A stretch of DNA of 14,675 nucleotides from Tyzzerella sp963558545 (GTDB lineage: Bacteria; Bacillota; Clostridia; Lachnospirales; CAG-274), in the NCBI RefSeq assembly GCF_963558545.1, contig NZ_CAUWHO010000050.1:1-14675 (forward strand). Direction: 5' to 3'. The notes under the pieces were generated by a model. That model searched no databases. It saw only the letters and a list, made by a program, of their open reading frames with translations, and was not told the origin of the DNA. The position numbers and the translations under genes were made by a program. Every line of letters begins with the position of its first letter. The first letter of the stretch is position 1. Below, piece after piece: positions 1 to 7,956 of the stretch.

Positions 1-1
1 A

Positions 2-658
2 TTTAAAATGGTATATAATCTATTAAAAAATTCTTATAAATTATATGAAAATAAAAATATAGAATTTAAAGATATATTATATTGGATAGACAATTTAGAA
101 AATGAAAAATTTATTGTAAATATATATCCTATTGCCTCTTCAGATAGTAACAATATATTTGAATTAGGCTATATAGATGAAAATTTGATAAATATATATT
201 ATACTATTGATTTTTATAGTTCAGGTGTTATAAATGAAAAAAATAATGATTCTTATGGAAATTATGATGTATCATCTTATAAAGAAGTAGGTAATTTTAT
301 ATTAGATATTAACACAAGAAAGGAAATAAATTTATCGGATTTTATAGAAATAGATAAAAGATTTATAGAATATAAAATAGAAGATGGTATTACAGATTAT
401 AATACAGAAGCATTGGTTGAATATAAAAATTGTAAAGATGCGTTTAAGATATATATTAATGAAGAAGATAAAGATAACTATCATTATGAAAGTTTAGATG
501 AGGTATTAGAAAAATTAAAAAATGATGAATATACTTGGTATTTAGACGAAAATAAGAATTTAGTATTTATATTAAATGATGGATTTAATTATGTGAAATT
601 TAAAGTAGATTATGAATTTATAAAACCATTATTAAAAGATAAATATAAGTATTTTTAA
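2..658 (+). CDS. DUF3298-like (RsiV C-terminal-like) protein, possibly 5' truncated
   Basis: The frame is open from the first bases of the window. An ATG lies at 8, but only seven bases precede it and no Shine-Dalgarno is visible, so the gene may begin upstream. From ATG 8 it encodes 216 residues, acidic and rich in Tyr, Ile and Asn, with no signal peptide or membrane segment. The second half reads VGNFILDINTRKEINLSDF, then a variable stretch, then WYLDENKNLVFILNDGF followed by a closing beta-like segment. This order (Asp-containing strand, 'K-x-I-x-L-S-D-F', late 'WYL...LVF') resembles DUF3298 domains found at the C-terminus of RsiV-type anti-sigma factors and in stand-alone clostridial proteins. 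The family call is by eye and moderate. Over 100 bp separate it from the next gene, which has its own candidate promoter, so I do not place it in the downstream operon. Confidence 0.5.
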   Translation, partial: FKMVYNLLKNSYKLYENKNIEFKDILYWIDNLENEKFIVNIYPIASSDSNNIFELGYIDENLINIYYTIDFYSSGVINEKNNDSYGNYDVSSYKEVGNFILDINTRKEINLSDFIEIDKRFIEYKIEDGITDYNTEALVEYKNCKDAFKIYINEEDKDNYHYESLDEVLEKLKNDEYTWYLDENKNLVFILNDGFNYVKFKVDYEFIKPLLKDKYKYF

Positions 659-694
659 AATCAAGACTAATAAATATATAAGAAACTTAAATTA

Positions 695-725
695 TTGTAC
701 TAATTTTTAATTTGTGAAATATAAT
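695..725 (+). promoter_or_regulatory. Candidate sigma-70-type promoter for the 772-7090 cluster
   Basis: TTGTAC at 695-700 and a perfect TATAAT at 720-725 are separated by 19 bp, slightly longer than ideal. They lie in the gap before the 772 gene, which has an AGGAG at 761-765. In such AT-rich DNA chance matches are common, so this is only plausible. Confidence 0.35.
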
Positions 726-771
726 TATGCTATCAATTAATAATTAAAAATATTATTTTAAGGAGAAAAAT

Positions 772-2163
772 ATGGAAGAAGAATATAAAAAACATATAAA
801 ACACCCAAGCTTTAAAAGTATAATAGAGTATGACTTTAATTTTGAAGAATATATGGAAAAAAGGCTTAAAGATATAAAAGATATAGAAGAAAGAAAATTT
901 ACAGACAAATATGTAAAAGATGTGTTTTCAAAAATAATAGAGTCTACAGAGAAAAAATATGAAATGTTAGAACAAAGTGTATATGATGAATTTAAACTAT
1001 TAGATGAAAAATATGGTATAAATATAACATTAACTAAAAAAGATGATTTTTCATATACAAATGATACTTTGTTTCCTATGTGTAAAGAAGATTTAGAAGA
1101 AAATATAGTTACATTAGATGATGCACTTAATAATAATAAATATATAAAAACTGTATTTTTTGAAGGTAGCGAAAAAAATATGCAAGAGTTTAAAAATAAA
1201 GTTGTTGAAGGTAAGTTATATATAGAAAATGAAACATATAACTGTAAATTTAAAATATTAAGAGCTAAAAGATATTTTGAAAAAATATCAAACTTATATG
1301 AACTATTTAATTATAACTACATACTTTGGACAACAGTAAATATGGCTTTTGTAGATAGATTATATGATATATATTTAGAAGAAATAGAAGAAGATATAAA
1401 TATAAATTTAGAAAAAAGTATTATAAAAAGTGTAGATGTAAACTTTAATAAACTAAAGTTAGATACATTTACAAATATAAATGAAAATTTAATACCTATA
1501 TGGAATGTAGAAGAAATAAATTTAAATAGTGCAGAGTTTATGAAACCATTTTTAGATGAAAAATACTATGAACATAACATAGAACTAAAAGAGTATGGAT
1601 TAGAAAATGGATATTTATTAGGAATAAATGATGATATATATTCTTTAAAATTAGAAGAAGATAAAATAATAGTAAAGTCTACTGTAGAAACATTTGAAAA
1701 CTGGATAGCATATAAAATAGTAAATAAAGAGCCAATAAAAAGTATAGGTTATGACTATGATATGTTAAACAATAAAAAGAAAGAAAATTTTACAAGAAGA
1801 TATTTAACTAATAATAGGATAACATTAAAAACAGAGTTTGATTATATAAGAAGAATAAATGAACTATCAATAGAAAAGTATATTGAGTATGCAGGGTATG
1901 AAATATTATCAAGTGAATACATAAGTAAATTTGAAATATATGAAAATGATATGAATTTATTTGAAAAAGAAAATGTGTTTGCATATGATGATAGAAAAAT
2001 ATTACTATTTAAATTTAAAGTTTTAGATAAAAATTGTTACTTTACAGATTCAATAATAAGATTTGTAATATCACAAATACAATTAGAGGAAAATGATTAT
2101 AAATGTATAGGAGTTACTGAAGATTATAAAGTACCAAAAATAATAAAAGAAGAAATATATTAG
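772..2163 (+). CDS. Conserved-looking hypothetical protein, 463 aa, first gene of the Hsp70-like cluster
   Basis: I do not recognise this protein. The start is well supported: AGGAG at 761-765 sits six bases before ATG 772. It has 463 residues, is rich in Lys, Glu, Asp, Ile and Tyr, and has no signal peptide, no transmembrane segment and no Cys-pair metal site. The first 75 residues look helical and strongly charged (repeated K-D-I-x-E patterns) and may form a coiled coil. The rest mixes helices and strands. The stop is followed directly by the Shine-Dalgarno of the next gene (eight bases between stop and next ATG), so the two are almost certainly co-transcribed and translationally linked. 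Its place ahead of a large Hsp70-like ATPase and a possible baseplate-type protein suggests a structural or assembly partner in one complex. That is inference only. Confidence 0.75.
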   Translation: MEEEYKKHIKHPSFKSIIEYDFNFEEYMEKRLKDIKDIEERKFTDKYVKDVFSKIIESTEKKYEMLEQSVYDEFKLLDEKYGINITLTKKDDFSYTNDTLFPMCKEDLEENIVTLDDALNNNKYIKTVFFEGSEKNMQEFKNKVVEGKLYIENETYNCKFKILRAKRYFEKISNLYELFNYNYILWTTVNMAFVDRLYDIYLEEIEEDININLEKSIIKSVDVNFNKLKLDTFTNINENLIPIWNVEEINLNSAEFMKPFLDEKYYEHNIELKEYGLENGYLLGINDDIYSLKLEEDKIIVKSTVETFENWIAYKIVNKEPIKSIGYDYDMLNNKKKENFTRRYLTNNRITLKTEFDYIRRINELSIEKYIEYAGYEILSSEYISKFEIYENDMNLFEKENVFAYDDRKILLFKFKVLDKNCYFTDSIIRFVISQIQLEENDYKCIGVTEDYKVPKIIKEEIY

Positions 2164-2171
2164 GAGAAGTT

Positions 2172-2864
2172 ATGAATTATGTATGGGAAGTAGCTATAAA
2201 AGCAGATAAAAGTAATATAAAAAGAGAAAATTTAAAGTATAAGCCAACAAGATATGGAAGTCCATATATGGAAGTAGCATTTGAAAATATAAATGCAAGA
2301 GAAATAGAAGAACAAGTAGTAGAAGTAAATCCACTATATAGATTTCAAAATGTCTTTATGGAACTATTTGATATAAATTTAGAAAAATATAAAGATATGA
2401 GAGAATATTTTTTTGATATATTTATGCAGTATATGATACAGCTAGATTTAAGACAAGGATATAGTAAAAAAGAATATTATTATAAATTTATATTAAAAGA
2501 AATATTAAATAAATTTTATAGTGAACAAAACATAGAAGCAATAAAATGTTTTAAAAAAGAAGAAATATACTTAATATTTTGTTATGTCGTAAGATTATAT
2601 AATTGTGGAAGTTCAGTATTTTTATTTAAGCAAATAATGAGGGGGTTGTACAGAAAATCCATAGTATATGCAAGTAATGACTATGTAGATGAATATTTAA
2701 TATACATAGGAAGAAAAGAAACAGAAGAAGAAATAAAAAAGATAAAATTTATAGTAGGAATGTTTTTACCAGTAAGTTTTAAAGTACATTTATTTTGGGA
2801 AAATCACTTTGGAATAATAGATGTAGACGAAACAATGGAAATAGATGAAATAGCATTATTTTAG
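2172..2864 (+). CDS. Conserved-looking hypothetical protein, 230 aa
   Basis: Start ATG 2172 has AGGAG at 2162-2166, overlapping the stop of the previous gene, so it is operonic. The 230-residue product is largely helical, with no signal peptide. Notable stretches are NPLYRFQNVFMELFD, YMIQLDLRQGYSKKEYYYKF and, near the C-terminus, PVSFKVHLFWENHFGIID followed by DETMEIDEI. The dense aromatic and charged motifs look like a conserved family rather than a random frame. I cannot name the family. The late 'P-V-x-F-K-V-x-L-F-W' strand is loosely reminiscent of the C-terminal 'P-x-H' segment of phage baseplate wedge proteins (gpI type), but that match is too weak for a call. A frameshifted Rpn gene follows 14 bp downstream. 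Confidence 0.72.
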   Translation: MNYVWEVAIKADKSNIKRENLKYKPTRYGSPYMEVAFENINAREIEEQVVEVNPLYRFQNVFMELFDINLEKYKDMREYFFDIFMQYMIQLDLRQGYSKKEYYYKFILKEILNKFYSEQNIEAIKCFKKEEIYLIFCYVVRLYNCGSSVFLFKQIMRGLYRKSIVYASNDYVDEYLIYIGRKETEEEIKKIKFIVGMFLPVSFKVHLFWENHFGIIDVDETMEIDEIALF

Positions 2865-3500
2865 GGTAGGTAAAAAGTATGATTAAAAAACTAGAATCAA
2901 AGTATTCTTTATTAGATGATAAAGTGTTTAAACTATTTATGGAAGATAAAGAAGTAGCAAAAGAAGTAATAGAAATATTAATAAATAAGGAAATAGAAGA
3001 TTTAGAATACATAGATACAGAAAAAGAAATATTAGGATTAGGGTTAGAGAGAACAATAAGATATGATGTTATGTAAAGATAATAAAGATAAATATTATGA
3101 TGTAGAATTACAAGTAGTATTACAAAAAGATTTATTAGAGAGATTTAGAGTATATCAGTCAGTATTGGATAAATATACTTTAAGGAAAGGAGAAAAAGAG
3201 TATGGAAAATTAAGAGAAACATATATAATATTTATATGTGATTTTGACTTTTTTGGAGATGGTTTGGAAGAATACAATATAGTAAATTATTGTATAGAAA
3301 ATAAAAAAATATGTAATGATAAAAGTAATAAAAAAATAATAAATTTAAAAGCCAAAAATATAGAAAATAAAAGTATAGAAGAACTAATAAATTTATTTAA
3401 AAATAAAGAATATAATGAAAATAATGAGAAAATAATTAAACTAGTAGAAAGATTTAAAATAGTAACCAATAGTGAAGTCTTTGTTAGGAGGTATGATGTT

Positions 3501-3695
3501 ATGATGACAAAAGAAAGATTACTAATTGAACAAGGAGTACAACAAGGAATAAAACAAGGAGTACAACAAGGAATAAAATATGAAATAAAAGCTTTGAAAA
3601 AATTTGGCATAAAAGAAGAAGATATAATAAAAACAATTAAAGAAGATTACAACTTAACAGATGAAGAAGTAAGAGAGTATTTAAAAGAAAGGTAG
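3501..3695 (+). CDS. Candidate internally initiated RpnS-type short C-terminal product (antitoxin)
   Basis: Inside the Rpn gene, a perfect AGGAGG at 3486-3491 (encoding Arg-Arg) lies nine bases before in-frame ATG ATG at 3501-3506. Translation from there gives 64 residues: MMTKERLLIEQ, four four-residue repeats, then a helical tail IKALKKFGIKEEDIIKTIKE and a short acidic end. In described Rpn systems the C-terminal piece (RpnS) is translated separately from within the gene and blocks the full-length nuclease (RpnL); its helix carries four-residue repeats that vary in number. The sequence shows the ribosome site, the start and the repeats. That this protein is made and acts as an antitoxin is inference. 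The upstream frameshift does not affect this frame. Confidence 0.5.
   Translation: MMTKERLLIEQGVQQGIKQGVQQGIKYEIKALKKFGIKEEDIIKTIKEDYNLTDEEVREYLKER
3531..3578 (+). repeat. In-frame tandem repeat in Rpn gene, 2 x 24 bp (QGVQ QGIK units)
   Basis: Two exact 24-bp copies, 3531-3554 and 3555-3578, encode QGVQ-QGIK-QGVQ-QGIK, four four-residue units. Unit number can change by replication slippage without shifting the frame. Confidence 0.9.
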
Positions 3696-3701
3696 AAAGA
3701 A

Positions 3702-6292
3702 ATGGGAAAAGGTTATATATTTAATCCAAGTAGTGAAAAGAAAGAATTAAATAAATACTATAAAAAGATTTAGAATTAATGACATTATATAAGTTAATAG
3801 AAATATGTAGAAAAGAACAAATAATAAGTGGAATAATAAACCCTATGGATAAAGAAGAATTAATAAGAATTATTTTAAGATATAGGGGTGGATATGAGGG
3901 GCTACTTATAAAAAGTGAAAATAAAGATGGTAAAGAAAGACTTGAAAAGTTAATAAAAAATACAAAAACTTTTTATGAAAATAACTTATTAAACTATAAT
4001 TCTAAAATAATAGTATATGAAAATTTAGCTACAAAATTTTATGATAATATAACCTTAAAATATAATGAAGCCTTTATAAATACAAATGCAATAGTAGTAA
4101 GTAATAACAAAATATGTGGAATATTTAATGTAGAACAAAAAGGAGAAGATAAAGATAAGTTATATTTAACTAAAAGTAAAGAAATAGAGTGTATAGAAAG
4201 TGAAACAAAAGATTATAAAATACTTTTTATGGAAAAAGAAACATCTGAAAAGGTATTTAAAGTATATAATGGAAGTATAGGAATAAACATAGTTACAAAA
4301 TTTTATAGTATGCCACTACTTACATTTGAAGTAAGAAAGTTAATAAAAGTAAGTATGCCATTAGCAATAGATTTTGGAACAGTAAATACAACAGTAGGAC
4401 TATATTTAGATGAAAACTATTTTGAAGAAAGAGAATGTAGTTTAAACAAAAACAATGTAAACTATGTAACATTTTATGATATAGAAAATAATTATAAGGA
4501 AATGCCCATATTTCCAAGTGTAATAGCAATAAATCAAATAAAAGAAGATGGACGAGTAGATTACTTATTGGGATATGAAGCAGAAAATCTATCAAATGAA
4601 AGTTATATAGATTAAAGCTTTTGTATATTTTATGATATAAAAAGATGGATATCAGACTATGAAAAAGAAGAAGAAATATATGATAAAACAGGAAAGCGTA
4701 CCTTTATAAAAAGAAAAGATATGATAAAGGCATATTTTGATTATTTATTAGAATAAGCTACAAACTATTTTAAAATAGAAATAGAAGAAATACATATGTC
4801 AAGTCCAGTAAAACAAAAATTTTTGTTTAATAAACTATTTAAAGAATTGTTTGAAGAAAAAATACTACCACCAGAAGAAAGCATAGATGAAGGTATGGCA
4901 GTATTATATAGTATTATTTCTGATATGATAAAACAAAATAAATATTCAGATGATAAGGAATATAACTCATTAATAATAGACTGTGGAGGAGGAACAACAG
5001 ATGTATGTAGTTGTATATTTAAAATTTTAGACAATAAAGTATCATACAATATAAATATAACAACAGCATATGAAAATGGAGATACAGACTTTGGAGGAAA
5101 TAACTTAACATATAGAATAATGCAAATATTAAAAATATGTATAGTAAATAGTTTAAATAGTGAAGTGTGTATGAAATTTAAAGATATTTTAAATAGTTTT
5201 GATTTAGATACATTTAGGTATGTAGATAATAATGGAGTTAAAAAGTTTTATGAGTTAATAGAAAAAGAATATGAAAAAGCAGAAAAAGTATTACCTACAA
5301 AATTTAAAAACTTTGAAAGTTTAAGTAAAGAAGAATATTACAAAGTAAGACATAATTTTTACTATTTATATACAACAGCAGAAAAATTAAAAAAATTATT
5401 TTATAGTAAATTAGGAACATTAAAAGTATTAGTAAGTTGTAATGAAAAAGAAGAAGTAGATGAAAATACAGAACTTTTAGTGTTAGAAAAATGGCGATTG
5501 TCTGAAAATACAAGTAAAGGGCTTGAAATAATAAAGGAAACACCAAATATAATGTTTAATATATTTGAAATAGAAGTAATATTAAAAGCAGATGTATATA
5601 ATATAATAAGTAAGTTTATGGAAAATATGCCAGTAGGAAATAAATTTAGTATAATAAAATTAACAGGACAATCTTGAAAAATAGAATTATTTAGAGATAG
5701 TTTAAAAGAGTATATACCTGGAAGGTATATACAGTTTAAAAGAACAGATAAAGATATAAGTAATAACTTTGATTTGAAAATGACGTGTATAGATGGATGT
5801 ATAAAATATTTATATGATAAAAGGCACGGATTAGCAAAGGTGGAGCTAAAAACAGAAGTACCAGCATTGCCATATCAAATAGTAGGATATACACATAGAG
5901 ATACAGAAGTAGAATTAATAAAAGCATTTGATAAAGATGGAGAAGTAAGAAGCATATCAAGAAATATAACAGATTTAACATTAAAGTTATACTTAAAAGA
6001 TGTAGAAAATAATGAAAAATATAGTTATACAATACCATTAAAAAAACAAGACTTTAAATATATAGAAAAAAGTGAAATATTAAATGAAACAAATGGTAAA
6101 GTAAAACAAAGTTTAACAGATGATATAGTTGAATATGAAGTAAGATTTTTTGTATGGAGTGAGCCAGAAAATATAGGATTTAAAGTAGTACCAATATACA
6201 GAGAAAAGGAAAATTTATATATAGGGCTTGAAAAATTTATAAACTATGAAAATGAAAGTTGGATAAATAACTTTTTTGATGGTTTGAAATAA
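3702..6292 (+). pseudogene. Hsp70/SrfB-like large ATPase with N-terminal SAP-like segment, multiply disrupted
   Basis: Reconstructed, this is a protein of about 860 residues. It would start at ATG 3702 (MGKGYIFNPSSEKKELNKYY). After a short A-run near 3761-3766 the reading moves to the frame used from 3764 on, consistent with one lost A. From there all segments are in one frame, interrupted by TAA 4613-4615, TAA 4754-4756 and TGA 5675-5677. Domains in order: a SAP/Rho-N-like stretch (LYKLIEICRKEQIISGIINP then DKEELIRIILRYRGG); a middle region; then the Hsp70/actin ATPase with phosphate-1 motif AIDFGTVNTTVGLY (about 4363-4404), SSPVKQK after 4799, phosphate-2 motif LIIDCGGGTTDVCS (about 4972-5013), GGNNLTYRI, and adenosine-site LTGQS, where the TGA falls just before KIELFRDSLKEYIPGR; and last a beta-rich C-terminal region. 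SrfB-like Hsp70 relatives are of this size class. As read, no fragment contains a whole ATPase, so I call it a pseudogene unless the stops are sequence errors. Confidence 0.8.
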
Positions 6293-6316
6293 AGAATAAA
6301 AGAAAGGAGTGAAGAA

Positions 6317-7090
6317 ATGGAATATTTATACCCAAACTTTGAAAGACATAGCATATTGAAAAAAGAACTTTTAAACTCGGTAAGAGATTATAGTATAGAA
6401 TATTTAAAAGTAAAATATGAAAAATATACAAAAGGAATAATAACAGGGTTTGAAATAAAAGTAATAGAAGATAAATATATAGAAATATCAAAAGGAATAG
6501 CTAAGTTTGAAGAGTTTATATATATAGCAGAAAAAGAAGCAAAAATAAAGTATAGTGAAACGAATAAATATAAAAGCTTGAAAATAATACTTGAAAAAGA
6601 TACAAGAATAAGAGATTATGATAAATATAAATTAAGCTATAAATTAGATGAAAATTTAGAATTAAGAGAAAATGAACTAGAAATATGTAGATTTAAACTA
6701 ATGGAAGGGTTTGATTTAAGAGATAAACATAAAAGTTTTGAAGATATAGAAACAGAGTTTGATACAATAAACTATGTAAATGCAACGTGGTCTGGAAAAG
6801 AAAGAGAAGCTATAAGTCCATATATAACAAAAAGATTTGGAAAGGAAGGGATGGAAAGTAAGTTAGAAAATATGGAAGATATAGTGTTCTGTTATATGTG
6901 TATAAATGAAGAAAAGCCATTAAATATAGAATTAATAGAGAAGTATATAAAAAATAGACAAAATATAAATAAAGAAAAACTAACAAAAGAAGAAATATTT
7001 AAATATTTAGCTATGACATTAAATGATATAAAAAATAAAAAAGTAAGTAAAGAAAGCTATTTTGAAGAAAATAAAATATTGATATTGTAA
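6317..7090 (+). CDS. Hypothetical protein, 257 aa; N-terminus faintly like baseplate/TssK beta module
   Basis: Start ATG 6317 has AAAGGAG at 6303-6309. The gene begins 24 bp after the Hsp70-like frame ends and is the last gene before a strong terminator, so it belongs to the same transcript. The 257-residue product has no signal peptide or membrane helix. Its first 90 residues read YPNFERHSILKKELLNSVRD, then KGIITGFEIKVIEDKYIEIS, then KGIAKFEEFIYIAEKEAKI. This 'G-I-I-x-G-F-E-I ... I-x-I-S-K-G-I-A ... F-I-Y-I' pattern resembles beta modules at the N-termini of phage tail/baseplate and TssK proteins, where an attachment shell is followed by a helical part. The C-terminal half is helical and charged. 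The resemblance is by eye and weak, and I do not assign a function. Confidence 0.72.
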   Translation: MEYLYPNFERHSILKKELLNSVRDYSIEYLKVKYEKYTKGIITGFEIKVIEDKYIEISKGIAKFEEFIYIAEKEAKIKYSETNKYKSLKIILEKDTRIRDYDKYKLSYKLDENLELRENELEICRFKLMEGFDLRDKHKSFEDIETEFDTINYVNATWSGKEREAISPYITKRFGKEGMESKLENMEDIVFCYMCINEEKPLNIELIEKYIKNRQNINKEKLTKEEIFKYLAMTLNDIKNKKVSKESYFEENKILIL

Positions 7091-7097
7091 TATTAAA

Positions 7098-7127
7098 GGC
7101 AGGATAAAAAATATCCTGTCTTTTTTT
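7098..7127 (+). terminator. Intrinsic terminator ending the 772-7090 cluster
   Basis: A 9-bp stem (GGCAGGATA 7098-7106 with TATCCTGTC 7112-7120, one G-U pair) and a 5-nt loop are followed by seven T's (7121-7127). It lies eight bases after the stop of the 257-aa gene. Confidence 0.92.
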
Positions 7128-7148
7128 ATTGTAAAAAATGTATATTAA

Positions 7149-7177
7149 TTGTAATAAATGAGTTAAAGTGTTATATT
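7149..7177 (+). promoter_or_regulatory. Candidate promoter for the sigma-like gene and its leader
   Basis: TTGTAA at 7149-7154 and TATATT at 7172-7177 are exactly 17 bp apart. They lie just downstream of the cluster terminator. Transcription would start near 7184, leaving a leader of about 225 nt before ATG 7411. Confidence 0.45.
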
Positions 7178-7272
7178 TAAAGAAAAGGCAGTTGGTAATA
7201 TTTTGTTATTTTAAGAAAGAAAGTGATTATCAAATGCAGGATAATAAATTTTTGTGAAATTTTTAAATTTAT

Positions 7273-7317
7273 AGGGATAATTAATTGTTTTGCAATTAGT
7301 TATCCCTTATTTATTTT
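7273..7317 (+). terminator. Intrinsic terminator hairpin inside the leader (attenuator candidate)
   Basis: A 15-bp stem (7273-7287 with 7293-7307, one G-U pair) has a 5-nt TTTTG loop and is followed by the T-rich run TTATTTATTTT to about 7318. It stands between the candidate promoter and the sigma-like gene, with no gene of its own to terminate. It could either end read-through transcription from the left or attenuate the sigma gene. Confidence 0.7.
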
Positions 7318-7353
7318 AAAAAATCCAATAATTATAAGGTGTAGGTCACCACC

Positions 7354-7414
7354 TCATATCTCTAACCTTTTAAATTTTAATTTTAAATTGAAAGATTGGA
7401 GGAAAGAGATATGA
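7354..7414 (+). promoter_or_regulatory. Leader helix that would sequester the SD and start codon of the sigma-like gene
   Basis: TCATATCTCT at 7354-7363 is the exact reverse complement of AGAGATATGA at 7405-7414, which contains ATG 7411. After a 2x2 A/A internal loop, CCTTT at 7366-7370 can pair with the GGAGG Shine-Dalgarno at 7398-7402 (three Watson-Crick pairs and two G-U). The helix would hide both ribosome-binding elements and keep translation low until opened. It is visible in sequence only; no trigger is apparent. Confidence 0.55.
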
Positions 7415-7806
7415 AAAAGAAAGAAATAGTTATTAATGGTAAAGTTGTAGAAGTAAATGATGAATTTTATAAAGAATATATGAGATTAGAAAACAATGAA
7501 AAGTACATAAATAGAAAGGAGCAAAAGAAAGGTTTATTTTATTATAATTCATTAGATACAGAAGAAATGTTGGGAGAAGAAATAATATCAAATCCAAATG
7601 AAATATCTGTTTTTGATGAAGTTATGAAAAATATTGAAATAGAAAGTCTAAAAAAAGCAATAGAAACCCTTAATAAAAAAGAAAGAATTATAATTGATTT
7701 GTTGTTTTTTAAATTTCTTAATGAAATTGAAGTAGCAAAAATATTGAAAATGAGTAATCAAAATGTAAATTATTTAAAGAAGAAAATACTGAAAAAAATT
7801 ATATAA
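7411..7806 (+). CDS. Sigma-70 region 4-like regulator of the mobile-element type
   Basis: I place the start at ATG 7411, behind GGAGG at 7398-7402, not at the TTG 15 bases upstream, which overlaps that Shine-Dalgarno. The 131-residue product has a basic middle (residues 30-50, ending GLFYYNSLDT, then EEMLGEEII) and a C-terminal sigma-70 region 4 helix-turn-helix (about 77-131): SLKKAIETLNKKERIIIDLL, then the recognition part EIEVAKILKMSNQNVNYLKK. There is no region 2, so it is not a full sigma factor. This 'GLFYYNSLDTEE' plus region 4 layout is common in small regulators on Firmicute conjugative and integrative elements, usually near serine recombinases, as here. It may control the recombination genes downstream; that is inference. 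Its own expression looks tightly controlled by the leader. Confidence 0.85.
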   Translation: MKKKEIVINGKVVEVNDEFYKEYMRLENNEKYINRKEQKKGLFYYNSLDTEEMLGEEIISNPNEISVFDEVMKNIEIESLKKAIETLNKKERIIIDLLFFKFLNEIEVAKILKMSNQNVNYLKKKILKKII

Positions 7807-7956
7807 AATTTTAAAAGAAAAAATATAAAATATTGTTTAAAATGCTGAAAATAAAAAAGTTTTAAAATTTTATTTGGAAAATTAAAAAAAGTTTACCTAA
7901 AGAAGTAAGGGGCTATTTTTAAATAAGCCTAAATTGAACATTGAAAATAGAATAAC

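Larger units (their letters stand above)
2879..3695 (+). pseudogene. Rpn-family PD-(D/E)XK nuclease (transposase_31-type), frameshifted
   Basis: Two overlapping frames together make one Rpn-family protein. The first (from ATG 2879) starts LESKYSLLDDKVFKLFMEDK and ends TIRYDVM at a TAA at 3074-3076. The second continues CKDNKDKYYDVELQVVLQKD and runs to 3695. The join restores the family active-site layout: Asp in R-Y-D-V and Glu/Gln in D-V-E-L-Q, followed by IIFICDFDFFGDGL. The shift at about 3071 is a 1-nt insertion or a 2-nt deletion. Rpn proteins are PD-(D/E)XK endonucleases, originally named recombination-promoting and in some cases anti-phage toxins. Upstream of ATG 2879 the Shine-Dalgarno is weak. 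The C-terminus carries four-residue repeats and an internal start, annotated separately. Full-length nuclease is not expected unless the shift is a sequencing error. Confidence 0.8.

Noticed and set aside
3755..3775. Programmed -1 frameshift at the A-run in the Hsp70-like gene
   Set aside because: The run has five A's before G, not the A-AAA-AAG heptamer, and the gene has three further stops, so decay or sequence error is simpler.
5675..5677. TGA read as Trp or selenocysteine in the Hsp70-like gene
   Set aside because: Two other lesions in the same gene are TAA, and the position expects a small polar residue in the adenosine motif. No sign of a changed genetic code in the other genes.
7223..7414. 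63-codon frame from GTG 7223 ending over the start of the sigma-like gene
   Set aside because: No clear Shine-Dalgarno, Ile/Phe-rich low-complexity translation, and it runs through a terminator hairpin and the pairing arm. Kept only as a possible leader peptide in the finding on this region.
7909..7929. GGCT...AGCC hairpin as the terminator of the sigma-like gene
   Set aside because: Short stem and no T-run after it; it may just be a 5' part of the structured RNA.
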